From: an uncultured Maribacter sp.
GTDB lineage: Bacteria > Bacteroidota > Bacteroidia > Flavobacteriales > Flavobacteriaceae
Assembly: GCF_947500985.1 (NCBI RefSeq)
Contig: NZ_CANMTX010000005.1
Coordinates: 124,001-188,000 of the forward strand
DNA: 64,000 bases
Direction of reading: 5' to 3'
The notes under the pieces are model-generated. The model was not told the origin of the DNA. It worked only from the letters and a program-made list of their open reading frames with translations, and did no database searches. The translations under genes and the position numbers were made by a program. How positions within the stretch are numbered: the stretch's first letter is position 1; each line of letters begins with the position of its first letter. Below, one piece after another: positions 9,601 through 17,058 of the stretch.

Positions 9601-10960
9601 TGGCAGAATTCATCATTTTAGAAGCTCCATTAAATGTAATTTTATCTTTTAGCTGCTGCTGTTCTGTTTTGTGCAAAGCATTTATTTCTTGCTGTTTTCT
9701 TGTGATTTCAAAGGCTATAAATTCTACAATAATTACGGCACCATCTATAATAATACCGAAATCTATAGCCCCTAAGCTCATCAAATTGGCATCTACACCA
9801 AATATGTACATGAGTGATAATGCGAATAACAAACACAGCGGAATTACAGATGCGACTACCAAACCTGACCTAAAATTACCGAGCAGTAATACCACTACAA
9901 AAATGACAATTAAACACCCTAGTATCAAATTCTCGCTTATCGTAAATGTAGTTTTTGTAATAAGCTCGCTTCGTTCTAAAAACGGATTAATATAAACGCC
10001 TTTTGGTAACGAAGTTGAAATTTCTGCAACGCGTTCTTTTACCGCTTCAATTACTTTTTTAGAGTTTGCATCTTTCAACATCATTACTTGACCCAGTACC
10101 TTCTCGCCTTCGCCATTACCAGTAATAGCACCAAAACGAACTGCGCTACCAAAGTCAACTGTAGCTACATCTTTAATATAAATGGGTAATCCACCTTTAG
10201 TGGTGATAACAATATTTCGAATATCCTCAAGTGATGAGATCAATCCCTCGCCGCGAATAAAGAATGCCTGATTTACCTTTTCAATATACCCGCCACCCGA
10301 AACACTATTGTTAGTTTCCAACGCTTTAAAAACATCACTAGCTGTGATATTCATAGCATTGAGTTTTTGAGTATTTATAGCAACTTCGTATTGTTTTAGA
10401 AATCCGCCCCAGGTGTTGACCTCTACTACACCGGGTATACCGGATAATTGGCGTTTTACAATCCAATCTTGTATGGTCCTTAATTCAGTAGACGTGTATT
10501 CATTTTTGTACTCTGGTTCTACTTCTAAAACGTATTGATAAATTTCACCCAGCCCAGTTGTAATAGGTCCCATTTGTGGCGTACCTAAACCTGCAGGTAT
10601 TTTCTCTGAAGCAGAAGCAATTTTCTCGGCAATAAGCTGTCTAGGCAAATATGTACCTAAATCATCTTCAAAAACTATAGTAACAACAGACAACCCAAAC
10701 TTAGATACTGAACGAATTTCTTTGACTCCCGGTAAGTTCGCCATTTCAAGTTCTACCGGATATGTTATGAATTGCTCCATATCTTGTGTAGATAAATTAC
10801 GTGATGTTGTAATTACCTGAACCTGATTATTGGTAACATCCGGTACAGCCCCAATAGGTATTTGTGAAAGTGCAAATAAACCGTACCCAATAATAAATAC
10901 GGTAGATAGAAGAATAATAAGCTTATTCTTTAAACTGAAATTAATGATATGTGATAGCAT
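6623..10960 (-). CDS. czcA: CzcA-type heavy-metal RND pump fused to a TolC-like channel
   Basis: 1445 residues. Residues about 1-1045 are a complete HME-RND transporter with 12 membrane segments. TM4 carries D400-FGIII-D406-GAVIIV-E413, which aligns with Asp402, Asp408 and Glu415 of Cupriavidus CzcA, so Zn/Co/Cd export is favoured over Cu/Ag. Residues from about 1050 onward form a TolC/CusC-like outer-membrane factor with the usual repeated helices. The joint contains a hydrophobic segment (IAVIALLISIGVSAQES, up to Ala1067) that looks like a signal peptide. Such long CzcA-TolC fusions occur elsewhere in Bacteroidota. It lies 11 bases before its adaptor gene. Confidence 0.94.
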   Translation of the reverse strand: MLSHIINFSLKNKLIILLSTVFIIGYGLFALSQIPIGAVPDVTNNQVQVITTSRNLSTQDMEQFITYPVELEMANLPGVKEIRSVSKFGLSVVTIVFEDDLGTYLPRQLIAEKIASASEKIPAGLGTPQMGPITTGLGEIYQYVLEVEPEYKNEYTSTELRTIQDWIVKRQLSGIPGVVEVNTWGGFLKQYEVAINTQKLNAMNITASDVFKALETNNSVSGGGYIEKVNQAFFIRGEGLISSLEDIRNIVITTKGGLPIYIKDVATVDFGSAVRFGAITGNGEGEKVLGQVMMLKDANSKKVIEAVKERVAEISTSLPKGVYINPFLERSELITKTTFTISENLILGCLIVIFVVVLLLGNFRSGLVVASVIPLCLLFALSLMYIFGVDANLMSLGAIDFGIIIDGAVIIVEFIAFEITRKQQEINALHKTEQQQLKDKITFNGASKMMNSAIFGQLIILIVFIPILSLSGVEGKMFKPMALTFSFALVGAMILCFTYVPVAASIFLKPLKESDKNISVRLMKWLNKKYEPIVNWALQSKKVVLGIAAILLIGATILYTTMGGEFVPTLDEGDFVIQPVLKTGTSLSKTVEITTEIEKILLDNFPEVQQVVTRIGAAEVPTDPMSMEESDVIIKLAPKGEWTSAKSKDKLADKFKEALAIIPGMEVEFTQPIEMRFNELITGVRADIAIKIFGPDLDVLANKGNEIGALIKDVEGAADISVEKIAGLPEMSVDYDRAKIARFGLNIQELNDMVSMGFAGKTAGNVFEGEKRFDLVVRLDKAKRQDIDDLKNLYVDLPDGGKIPLSELADITYKKGAAKISRDDTKRRTVVGVNVRNRDLQSVVDDVQKLINENVKLPTGYTITYGGQFENLQSARDRLLVAVPIALVLIFVLLYFAFKSVKEALMIYSAIPLAAVGGVLLLWMRGLPFSISAGVGFIALFGIAVLNGIVLIEHFKELKKYSFESLDDLIKQGAKDRLRAVLLTASAAALGFLPMAISTNAGAEVQRPLATVVIGGLFTATILTLVVLPVLYSIFDKHENSRKPIPKTTLQNGIAVIALLISIGVSAQESKGQNLDELIPLAIENNMGLKAGRLKVDESEALINSAFMFNKTHVYYEYDENNLAINDVPLKVFGVQQDFRFPTAYFSEKKVNKVKITLVQSEYDIQRKAITKDVTRGYYEYQIAREKVRMYKRLDSLYANFSKVAARRFELGETNYLEKITAASKQRKINLDYQQAIQEKFAAYSNLLQLIQVKDSFVISEEMNLKIDINEVNVDASPESVYYENNMQLMAAVRKLEKQQLLPDISLAYFQGTNSELNDNLLGYQLGLKIPLIFSGNASRIKASKIAKERAVAESVAYKIQIKSKQEILGQQILQIQNSLNYYENEGAELSDEILKTANISFRNGEIDFFQYIQSLESAYDIKLAYLDKIKAYNETATDINFLTL

Positions 10961-11037
10961 CTTTTCATATAAATCAATGTGAAGCGCTCAAATTCATAAA
11001 CATGAATCTGAACTAATAAATTAAAAAATCGATTGTA

Positions 11038-11439
11038 TTATGAAATGCGGGGCGGCTGTAAAATGCCTTGCGAGTGTAATGAAGAAGATGGTGCTTGGTA
11101 ATAGAAATTTGCGTCTGTATAATCTGAAAAATCTACTTCGTTTAATTCTGATTTATACGTGTTGAAAATTATGTCTGCAACACAAATATGTGATGTTCCA
11201 TTATGATTAAAAGGTAACTTTTCGTGATCTTTCTTTTCTTCTTGATGTTCGCGTTGATGATCCGCTTTTAATTCACCATAATGTTTAGAAAGAAAAACAA
11301 TCATATTATCGCCATATTGTTCATTATGAAATTGAGCGTGCTCTATTAATTCATCTAACTGAACAATATCATCATAATGCACACCAAAACTTTGCAGCAT
11401 GATGAGCGATGATAACAGTATGGAAAACAGTTTGTTCAC
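11038..11439 (-). CDS. His-rich small envelope protein heading the metal-efflux unit
   Basis: 133 residues with a GTG start (11437-11439). The first ~20 residues (MNKLFSILLSSLIMLQSFGV) are a probable signal peptide or membrane anchor. A central part contains many His, Glu and Asp (AQFHNEQYGD, DHQREHQEEKKDHEKLPFNH), and there are a single Cys (HICVADI) and a C-terminus rich in Ser and Gln. I recognise it only as the type of small His-rich protein often found beside flavobacterial CzcA/CusA operons. Metal sensing or buffering in the periplasm is inference from composition and position. It is 77 bases upstream of the pump gene, with a 17-bp palindrome in front. Confidence 0.7.
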   Translation of the reverse strand: MNKLFSILLSSLIMLQSFGVHYDDIVQLDELIEHAQFHNEQYGDNMIVFLSKHYGELKADHQREHQEEKKDHEKLPFNHNGTSHICVADIIFNTYKSELNEVDFSDYTDANFYYQAPSSSLHSQGILQPPRIS

Positions 11440-11473
11440 GTTAGTAAAATTAATAAAATTATAAGTACTATTA

Positions 11474-11490
11474 TTTAAACTCAGTTTAAA
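11474..11490. promoter_or_regulatory. 17-bp perfect palindrome before the metal-efflux unit
   Basis: TTTAAACT-C-AGTTTAAA is an uninterrupted inverted repeat with one central base, 35 bases before the GTG of the first gene of the minus-strand metal unit. Position and symmetry fit an operator for a dimeric repressor or activator. In such AT-rich DNA, chance cannot be excluded. Confidence 0.4.
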
Positions 11491-11577
11491 CTAAATGGTT
11501 ATTTAAATAATAATTGATTTTAAGCATGTGGTATTCTTATTTGATAATTCTTAAACATTAAGATTTGAACAACGTTT

Positions 11578-12345
11578 TTAAGTAGTTCTAACTGTCTTTT
11601 TCTCGCCAAACCACCACTTGGTTCGCATTGGTTTTTTAATAAGTTTAAATCTTTTGACGGCATGTTCTCTAAGATGTTCTTTCATTTCTTCAACAGAATC
11701 GGTCAAGAACATTAAGTCCATATCTTTTTTAGATATGCTTTCTTTTTCTGCCATCGTTTGTATGTGATGGTAAAATTCTTTATGATATTCTTTTCCGAAA
11801 ATAACCACTGGAAAATCTTGAATCATTTTGGTCTGTATTAAGGTAACGGCTCCAAAAAGCTCATCTAAGGTACCAATGCCACCAGGCAACACCACAAATG
11901 CGAAGGAGTACTTGAGCAATAAAAATTTACGAATAAAGAAATAGGGAATATTTATCCATTTATGTAAATACGGATTTGGTTTTTGCTCATGCGGCAGTAT
12001 TATGTTACACCCAATAGAATAGCCATTATTTAAGTAAGCACCTTTATTAGCAGCCTCCATAATACCTGGTCCGCCACCTGTCATTACCGTAAAGCCCATT
12101 TCAGATAAAGCTTTACCTACTTCCTCTGCTTGTTTATAATATGGATTATCTTCTTTAAAACGGGCAGACCCAAATACGGTAACACACGGACCAATAAAAT
12201 GTAGTTTTCTAAACGCCCTAATAAACTGATACTGTACCTTAAACGTAAACCATAACTCTTTAAACCTACTTCGTGGTCCATCAAGAAAAGCGCGTTCTTC
12301 GCTTAAAAAGAAAGAATTAGTACTTGTTTTTGTTTCGTTCGGCAT
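11578..12345 (-). CDS. LOG-family (TIGR00730) Rossmann protein
   Basis: 255 residues. It has the family signature PGGIGTLDE (about residues 125-135) and the nucleotide-binding loops VTVFGSARF and TGGGPGIMEAANKGA. Members are nucleoside 5'-monophosphate phosphoribohydrolases (cytokinin-activating LOG enzymes, or PpnN-like enzymes that recycle purine nucleotides); the older label lysine decarboxylase is wrong. The ATG at 12343-12345 agrees with the conserved length. It is divergent from pta, with a 294-base shared control region carrying two Crp/Fnr-like palindromes. A minus-strand -7 box (TACATTTG, 12379-12372) lies 26 bases before its start. Confidence 0.9.
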   Translation of the reverse strand: MPNETKTSTNSFFLSEERAFLDGPRSRFKELWFTFKVQYQFIRAFRKLHFIGPCVTVFGSARFKEDNPYYKQAEEVGKALSEMGFTVMTGGGPGIMEAANKGAYLNNGYSIGCNIILPHEQKPNPYLHKWINIPYFFIRKFLLLKYSFAFVVLPGGIGTLDELFGAVTLIQTKMIQDFPVVIFGKEYHKEFYHHIQTMAEKESISKKDMDLMFLTDSVEEMKEHLREHAVKRFKLIKKPMRTKWWFGEKKTVRTT

Positions 12346-12371
12346 TTGGTAATTTCAATTTTTAATAGAAC

Positions 12372-12379
12372 CAAATGTA
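12372..12379 (-). promoter_or_regulatory. -7 box of the LOG-gene promoter
   Basis: TACATTTG on the minus strand matches the Bacteroidota -7 consensus TAnnTTTG. Its 3' end is 36.5 bases from the centre of the TGA-N6-TCA palindrome at 12402-12415, which would place that site near -41.5 if transcription starts about five bases on. No good -33 TTTG is visible, as expected for an activator-dependent promoter. Confidence 0.5.
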
Positions 12380-12401
12380 GTTGTTACCGACAAAGGTGAA
12401 A

Positions 12402-12415
12402 ATGATTTATCTCAT
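12402..12415. promoter_or_regulatory. Crp/Fnr-type site 1 (ATGA-N6-TCAT)
   Basis: ATGATTTATCTCAT has the TGA-N6-TCA symmetry bound by Crp/Fnr-family dimers (E. coli Crp TGTGA-N6-TCACA, Fnr TTGAT-N4-ATCAA). It lies between divergent LOG and pta genes and is spaced as a class II activator site for the LOG promoter. Confidence 0.5.
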
Positions 12416-12424
12416 GTTTATAAT

Positions 12425-12438
12425 ATGAGATATGTCAT
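12425..12438. promoter_or_regulatory. Crp/Fnr-type site 2 (ATGA-N6-TCAT)
   Basis: ATGAGATATGTCAT is the second TGA-N6-TCA palindrome, 23 bases centre to centre from site 1. Its centre is 36.5 bases from the end of the plus-strand -7 box TATTTTTG, the same distance as site 1 to the LOG box. This fits an activator serving the pta promoter. Confidence 0.5.
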
Positions 12439-12460
12439 TTTTAAGCAGGCGTATCCTAGC

Positions 12461-12468
12461 TATTTTTG
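12461..12468 (+). promoter_or_regulatory. -7 box of the pta promoter
   Basis: TATTTTTG matches TAnnTTTG and sits downstream of the Crp/Fnr-type site at 12425-12438. It implies a leader of about 165 bases before the GTG of pta. A second match, TAAATTTG at 12609-12616, is closer to the gene and may be an additional start. Confidence 0.45.
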
Positions 12469-12639
12469 ACACCTTAAATGTGATGCTTAAGCTTCTTGTA
12501 TTATTAAAATTGTAAAGACCATGACTTCAAATACAACTTTAGAATTATCAACTTTAAACTAAAGTGTCAGATTTTTACAATGTAAGCCCCAATCCGCAAA
12601 GAATCCTATAAATTTGTTAAACACTAATCCCTTTTACAC

Positions 12640-14733
12640 GTGAGTAAAGCTATATATATTGTTACTACAGAACCTAATAGTGGAAAATCTATTGTCTCAT
12701 TAGGTCTTATGCAACTTCTTTTAGGTAGAACTGCCAAAGTAGGCTATTTCAGACCCATTATCGACGATGTGCCCAATGGTAAAACTGATAACCACATTGA
12801 TACTGTTCTCAGCTACTTTAATGTTGATATGAAACCAGAAGAGGCTTATGCATATACGCGTAGCCAAGTGGTTCAATTAAAGAACCAGGACAAAGACGAC
12901 GAAATTGTAGGGCATATTATACACAAGTATAAAACCATTGAAAATAAATTCGATTTTGTTTTAGTGGAAGGAACCGATTTTTCTGGAGAAGGTGCAATTA
13001 TTGAGTGGGATATAAATGTGCTTATTGCTAAAAATTTAGGTATTCCGGCAGTAATTCTCGCAAGCGGAAAGAATAAAACCTTAGATGAGTTAGTTGGCAA
13101 CCTTTACATGGCTTACGACTCTTTTAAAGAGAAAGGTGTTGAGGTGCTGCTTATTGTAGCCAACAAGGTACAACCAGAAAATGTTACTATTGTTTCTAAC
13201 GGATTAAAAGAAAAACTGCCTGATGATATTTTGGTAGGTACTATACCCGTAAATAATGTTTTAGGTAGCCCAACATTGAAAGAGATCGCTCAAGAGCTAG
13301 ATGCTAAAGTTCTTTTTGGCGAAGATTATATAAACAACCAAGTCGGTAGTTTTAGCGTTGGCGCTATGCAATTACGTAATTACCTGACGCATTTAAAAAG
13401 CGATAGTCTTGTTATAACACCTGGTGATCGTGCAGATATTATATTAGGAGCACTACAGGCGAATATATCAACAAATTACCCTAGTCTTTCTGGTATTGTT
13501 TTAACTGGTGGTCTTATTCCCGAAGATTCTATTATTAAGTTAATAGAAGGTCTTTCTGATATTATTCCTATTCTATCGGTTGCCAGAGGAACTTTCTATG
13601 TCACCAATAAAATTGGTACTATTAGACCACGTATTTACGCTGAAAACACTGAAAAAATACAAACATCTATTCAAGAGTTTGAGAAGTATGTACCTACCGA
13701 AGAATTGGCTGAAAAGCTAATTACGTTTAAAGCGAAAGGTATAACCCCTAGAATGTTTCAATATAACCTTCTTCAAAAGGCTAAATCTTCTAAGAAGCAT
13801 ATCGTTTTACCTGAAGGTTTAGATGAACGTATTTTATTGGCGACCAAAAAACTGATCGATGCCGATGCTGTTTCTATTACTCTTTTAGGAAATAAGGAAC
13901 AGATTATTTCTAAAATTAAAGAATTAGATATCGATTTGGACACCAATGATATCAATATTATAGATCCAACTGCATCTGACCATTTTTTAGATTACGCCAC
14001 TACCCTATTTGAATTGCGTAAACATAAAAATGTAAACTTGGCAATGGCGCAAGATTTAATGGAAGATGTTTCATATTTTGGTACTATGATGGTACATAAA
14101 GGTCATGCCGACGGTATGGTATCGGGTGCCATACATACTACTCAACATACCATTAGACCAGCACTTCAGTTCATTAAAACAAAACCTGGAGTTTCTATAG
14201 TATCCTCTATATTTTTTATGTGCCTACCAAACAGGGTTACCGTTTTTGGAGATTGTGCCATAAACCCTAACCCTAATTCTGAGCAGTTATCTGAAATTGC
14301 TATTTCATCTGCTGCTACAAGTGCTGCCTTTGGTATTGAGCCAAAAATAGCCATGCTATCTTATTCATCAGGTGCTTCTGGTGTTGGTGAAGATGTTGAT
14401 CGTGTACGTAAGGCTACTGAAATCATTAAAGAAAAAAGACCTGATCTTAAAGTTGAAGGTCCTATTCAATATGATGCTGCGGTAGATGCGAAAGTAGGAC
14501 TCAGTAAACTGCCGGATTCTGAAGTTGCAGGGCAAGCTAGTGTCTTTATATTTCCTGATTTAAATACAGGTAATAACACGTATAAAGCCGTACAACGTGA
14601 AACTGGTGCTTTGGCTATCGGACCAATGTTACAAGGTTTAAACAAACCTGTTAATGATTTAAGTCGTGGCTGTACCGTAGATGATATTTTTAATACTGTA
14701 ATAATAACTGCTATTCAAGCAGAAGGATTTTAA
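12640..14733 (+). CDS. pta: Phosphate acetyltransferase
   Basis: 697 residues, the long three-domain form. An N-terminal P-loop domain of the dethiobiotin-synthetase type (TTEPNSGKSIVSLGL, residues about 9-23) is followed by a DRTGG domain (about 215-330) and the catalytic PTA_PTB domain (about 370-697) with VLPEGLDERIL and MLSYSSGASGVGEDVDRV. It interconverts acetyl-CoA and acetyl-phosphate, feeding the acetate kinase encoded 10 bases downstream. The start is GTG at 12640, directly before SKAIYIVTTEPNSG, which is the conserved N-terminus. Tandem Crp/Fnr-like sites upstream suggest control by oxygen or redox state. Confidence 0.96.
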   Translation: MSKAIYIVTTEPNSGKSIVSLGLMQLLLGRTAKVGYFRPIIDDVPNGKTDNHIDTVLSYFNVDMKPEEAYAYTRSQVVQLKNQDKDDEIVGHIIHKYKTIENKFDFVLVEGTDFSGEGAIIEWDINVLIAKNLGIPAVILASGKNKTLDELVGNLYMAYDSFKEKGVEVLLIVANKVQPENVTIVSNGLKEKLPDDILVGTIPVNNVLGSPTLKEIAQELDAKVLFGEDYINNQVGSFSVGAMQLRNYLTHLKSDSLVITPGDRADIILGALQANISTNYPSLSGIVLTGGLIPEDSIIKLIEGLSDIIPILSVARGTFYVTNKIGTIRPRIYAENTEKIQTSIQEFEKYVPTEELAEKLITFKAKGITPRMFQYNLLQKAKSSKKHIVLPEGLDERILLATKKLIDADAVSITLLGNKEQIISKIKELDIDLDTNDINIIDPTASDHFLDYATTLFELRKHKNVNLAMAQDLMEDVSYFGTMMVHKGHADGMVSGAIHTTQHTIRPALQFIKTKPGVSIVSSIFFMCLPNRVTVFGDCAINPNPNSEQLSEIAISSAATSAAFGIEPKIAMLSYSSGASGVGEDVDRVRKATEIIKEKRPDLKVEGPIQYDAAVDAKVGLSKLPDSEVAGQASVFIFPDLNTGNNTYKAVQRETGALAIGPMLQGLNKPVNDLSRGCTVDDIFNTVIITAIQAEGF

Positions 14734-14743
14734 ACCAATTTTC

Positions 14744-15928
14744 ATGAATATTTTAATTATAAATTCTGGAAGTTCTTCTATAAAATATCAACTTTTAGAA
14801 ATGCCTTCCACCAAGGTTATTTGCGTTGGCTCCATAGAGCGTATTGGTAGTATAGATGCCATATCCAACTATAGAACCGATAACAATAAAGTTGAAAAAA
14901 TTTATGAAATAGCAAACCATAAAGCCGGTCTAGAAAGAATTACCTCACTTTTATTAGATGCTGAAATAGGTGTACTAAAGAGTACCAAAGAAATTGATGC
15001 TATTGGGCATCGCGTTGTTCATGGTGGTAGCGATTATACAGAAACCACTTTAATAAACGAAGAGGTTAAGAGTAAGATTAAAATGCTCTCCAGTTTAGCT
15101 CCATTACACAACCCTGCTAATTTGCAAGGTATCGTTATGGCAGAAGAAATCTTTACTACGGCTAAACAAGTGGTAGTTTTTGATACCGCCTTTCACGGCA
15201 CTGTTCCTGTTAAAGCAAAAAAATATGCTATTCCTAATGAACTATATGAGAAAGACGGAATTCAAGCTTACGGATTTCATGGTACTAGCCATAAATATGT
15301 TTCAGAAAAAGCAAATGACTATCTACATAAAAAAAACACAAAGTTAATTTCAATCCACCTAGGAAACGGGTGTAGCATTACAGCAATTAAGGACGGAAAA
15401 AGTATTGATCACAGTATGGGGTTCGCTCCTTCGAACGGACTTATAATGGGCACCCGTAGTGGAGATATCGATCACTCTATCATTTATTATATGGTGAATA
15501 CCTTAGGATATAGCTTAAGTGATGTCAACGATTTATTAAACAAAAAAAGTGGAATGCTTGGTCTTACCAGTTCTAATGACCTGCGTGATATTGAAGAGGA
15601 AGCTAGTAACGGTAATAAAAATTGTATTCTAGCTTTAGAAATGAATGCGTACCGTATCAAGAAATATATCGGAGCATATACTGCTACAATGAACGGACTT
15701 GATGCCATCATATTTACTGCAGGTATTGGAGAAAATTCCAGCCTTATGCGTCAATTAGTTTGCAAGGATATGGATTACTTTAATTTCCACCTAGATGATT
15801 CAAAAAATGAGCTAAGATCAAAAAATACTAGAGAAGTAAATACAGAAGATTCCAAAGTTAAAATTTTAGTCATCCCTACAAATGAAGAATTAGAAATTGC
15901 AAAGCAGGTCTATGAGCTACTTCACTAA
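14744..15928 (+). CDS. ackA: Acetate kinase
   Basis: 394 residues. Family marks: the N-terminal MNILIINSGSSSIKYQL, HRVVHGGSDY, FDTAFHGTVP, GFHGTSHKYVS, MGTRSGDIDHS and FTAGIGENSS. It makes ATP and acetate from acetyl-phosphate, or runs in reverse to activate acetate. It is 10 bases behind pta and surely co-transcribed. A weak hairpin overlaps the stop codon (15921-15939) but lacks a T-run, so termination here is uncertain. Confidence 0.97.
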   Translation: MNILIINSGSSSIKYQLLEMPSTKVICVGSIERIGSIDAISNYRTDNNKVEKIYEIANHKAGLERITSLLLDAEIGVLKSTKEIDAIGHRVVHGGSDYTETTLINEEVKSKIKMLSSLAPLHNPANLQGIVMAEEIFTTAKQVVVFDTAFHGTVPVKAKKYAIPNELYEKDGIQAYGFHGTSHKYVSEKANDYLHKKNTKLISIHLGNGCSITAIKDGKSIDHSMGFAPSNGLIMGTRSGDIDHSIIYYMVNTLGYSLSDVNDLLNKKSGMLGLTSSNDLRDIEEEASNGNKNCILALEMNAYRIKKYIGAYTATMNGLDAIIFTAGIGENSSLMRQLVCKDMDYFNFHLDDSKNELRSKNTREVNTEDSKVKILVIPTNEELEIAKQVYELLH

Positions 15929-15985
15929 TTTTCAGTGAAATGTAATCGCAATTTTATTTTTCTGTTTATGCTAGTATAATTTTTG

Positions 15986-16005
15986 CATATGATTTAAATC
16001 ATATG
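15986..16005. promoter_or_regulatory. 20-bp perfect palindrome with TGA-N6-TCA core before ytxH
   Basis: CATATGATTTAAATCATATG is a perfect inverted repeat. Its core ATGATTTAAATCAT has the same ATGA-N6-TCAT form as the two sites before pta. A -7-like TATCTTG at 16031-16037 follows, 41.5 bases from the palindrome centre, then the ytxH ATG at 16057. Confidence 0.55.
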
Positions 16006-16056
16006 TCAGGCATTTTTAAGTGTTTAAATTTATCTTGAAATATTAAATTTAATACT

Positions 16057-16386
16057 ATGCAAAACGATAATGGAAATACTTTATTAGCAATCTTAACTGG
16101 AGCTGCTATAGGTGCTGGAATAGGAATTTTATACGCACCTGATAAAGGAATTGAAACACGTCATAGAATCAAAAGAAAGGTTGAAGACACCAGTCATGAT
16201 ATAGCTGAAAGAGTTTCTCACGCAAAAGATGAGCTAACAAAAACCGCTAATGAACAGAAAGATGCTTTTGATAAAAAATTAGACGAGGCTATTTCAACGA
16301 TGAGTTATAAAGCTGATGATATCATTGATAAGTTAGAACAAAAATTAGAAGAATTAAAAGCACAAAACGCTCAACTACATAAATAG
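16057..16386 (+). CDS. YtxH-domain stress protein
   Basis: 109 residues. An N-terminal glycine-zipper membrane segment (TLLAILTGAAIGAGIGILYAP, about residues 6-26) is followed by a long charged amphipathic helix, predicted coiled coil to the end (KADDIIDKLEQKLEELKAQ). This is the YtxH pattern (general-stress protein family named after Bacillus). It is probably tethered to the inner membrane. It starts a three-gene operon with a holin-like membrane protein and a DUF6327-like protein, a set often seen in Flavobacteria. Confidence 0.88.
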   Translation: MQNDNGNTLLAILTGAAIGAGIGILYAPDKGIETRHRIKRKVEDTSHDIAERVSHAKDELTKTANEQKDAFDKKLDEAISTMSYKADDIIDKLEQKLEELKAQNAQLHK

Positions 16387-16391
16387 CAGTT

Positions 16392-16736
16392 ATGGCTTTT
16401 GAAGAATTCAAAAATGACCTCATGGGGCTAAAAACCGAAATGGGGTCATATTTAGAACATAGTGACGAATACTATAGACTTAAAATTTTTAAAGTCTTGT
16501 CAAAAAATGCTACCGGCATATTAAAGTTTCTCTTAATAGGTTTAAGTAGTCTTTTTGCAATTTTATTTTTGTCATTTGCAGCCTGTTTATGGCTGTCTGA
16601 ACTAATGAATAGTTACTTCATTGGCTTTATCATAGTATCCGGGTTTTATATAGTCTTAGCAATAATGCTCTATATATTTAGAGAGCAGCTGAACAAACCT
16701 GTACTTAAAAAATTATCCAAATATTATTTTGACTGA
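16392..16736 (+). CDS. Phage-holin-family-like two-TM membrane protein
   Basis: 114 residues. Two hydrophobic segments (about residues 45-68, GILKFLLIGLSSLFAILFLS, and 76-96, YFIGFIIVSGFYIVLAIML) are flanked by charged ends. This matches the putative actinobacterial-holin-X/phage holin family label used for such chromosomal proteins in Bacteroidota; a lytic role is not implied. It follows ytxH by five bases and precedes the next gene by two, so it belongs to the same stress operon. Confidence 0.8.
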   Translation: MAFEEFKNDLMGLKTEMGSYLEHSDEYYRLKIFKVLSKNATGILKFLLIGLSSLFAILFLSFAACLWLSELMNSYFIGFIIVSGFYIVLAIMLYIFREQLNKPVLKKLSKYYFD

Positions 16737-16738
16737 TT

Positions 16739-16990
16739 ATGAGCAAGCAATACCATTCTTTTGAAGAAATAGATGAACGCTTGAAAGTTCTTAATCTTCA
16801 GCGTCTAATTGCCCAGGAAAGCATTAAGCTACAATTTAATAGCGCTAAAACAGATTTAGTACCACATCAACTAAGACAGGGACTAGGAGCTGCCTTTAGT
16901 CAAAAAGGGACGATTAAAAGTTTGGTAATCACTTTCCTTTCTGGTAAACTACTTGATTTTATTAAAAGTAAACGGAGACATAAAAAATAA
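16739..16990 (+). CDS. DUF6327-like small protein
   Basis: 83 residues, basic C-terminus (SKRRHKK). The opening YHSFEEIDERLKVLNLQRLIAQE matches what I remember of DUF6327, a small flavobacterial family always near YtxH and holin-like genes. The middle holds one moderately hydrophobic stretch (KSLVITFLSGKLLDFI) that may touch the membrane. Third and last gene of the operon; the convergent efflux operon ends about 70 bases further on. Confidence 0.7.
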   Translation: MSKQYHSFEEIDERLKVLNLQRLIAQESIKLQFNSAKTDLVPHQLRQGLGAAFSQKGTIKSLVITFLSGKLLDFIKSKRRHKK

Positions 16991-17058
16991 TGTTCTACTA
17001 CTTTTCTCAATTAATTATGATTTATTAATTGTAATACCTTTTAAGAATGTAGTGTACT

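Noticed and set aside
15921-15939. Hairpin at the ackA stop codon
   Set aside because: Six-base stem overlapping the stop, no T-run; too weak to call a terminator.
16392-16736. Prophage holin
   Set aside because: No other phage gene is near; the ytxH/DUF6327 setting is the usual chromosomal stress operon.
17008-17031. Inverted repeat CAATTAAT / ATTAATTG between convergent operons
   Set aside because: Purely AT-rich 8-bp stem without a T-run; likely by chance in this composition, although a weak bidirectional terminator is possible.
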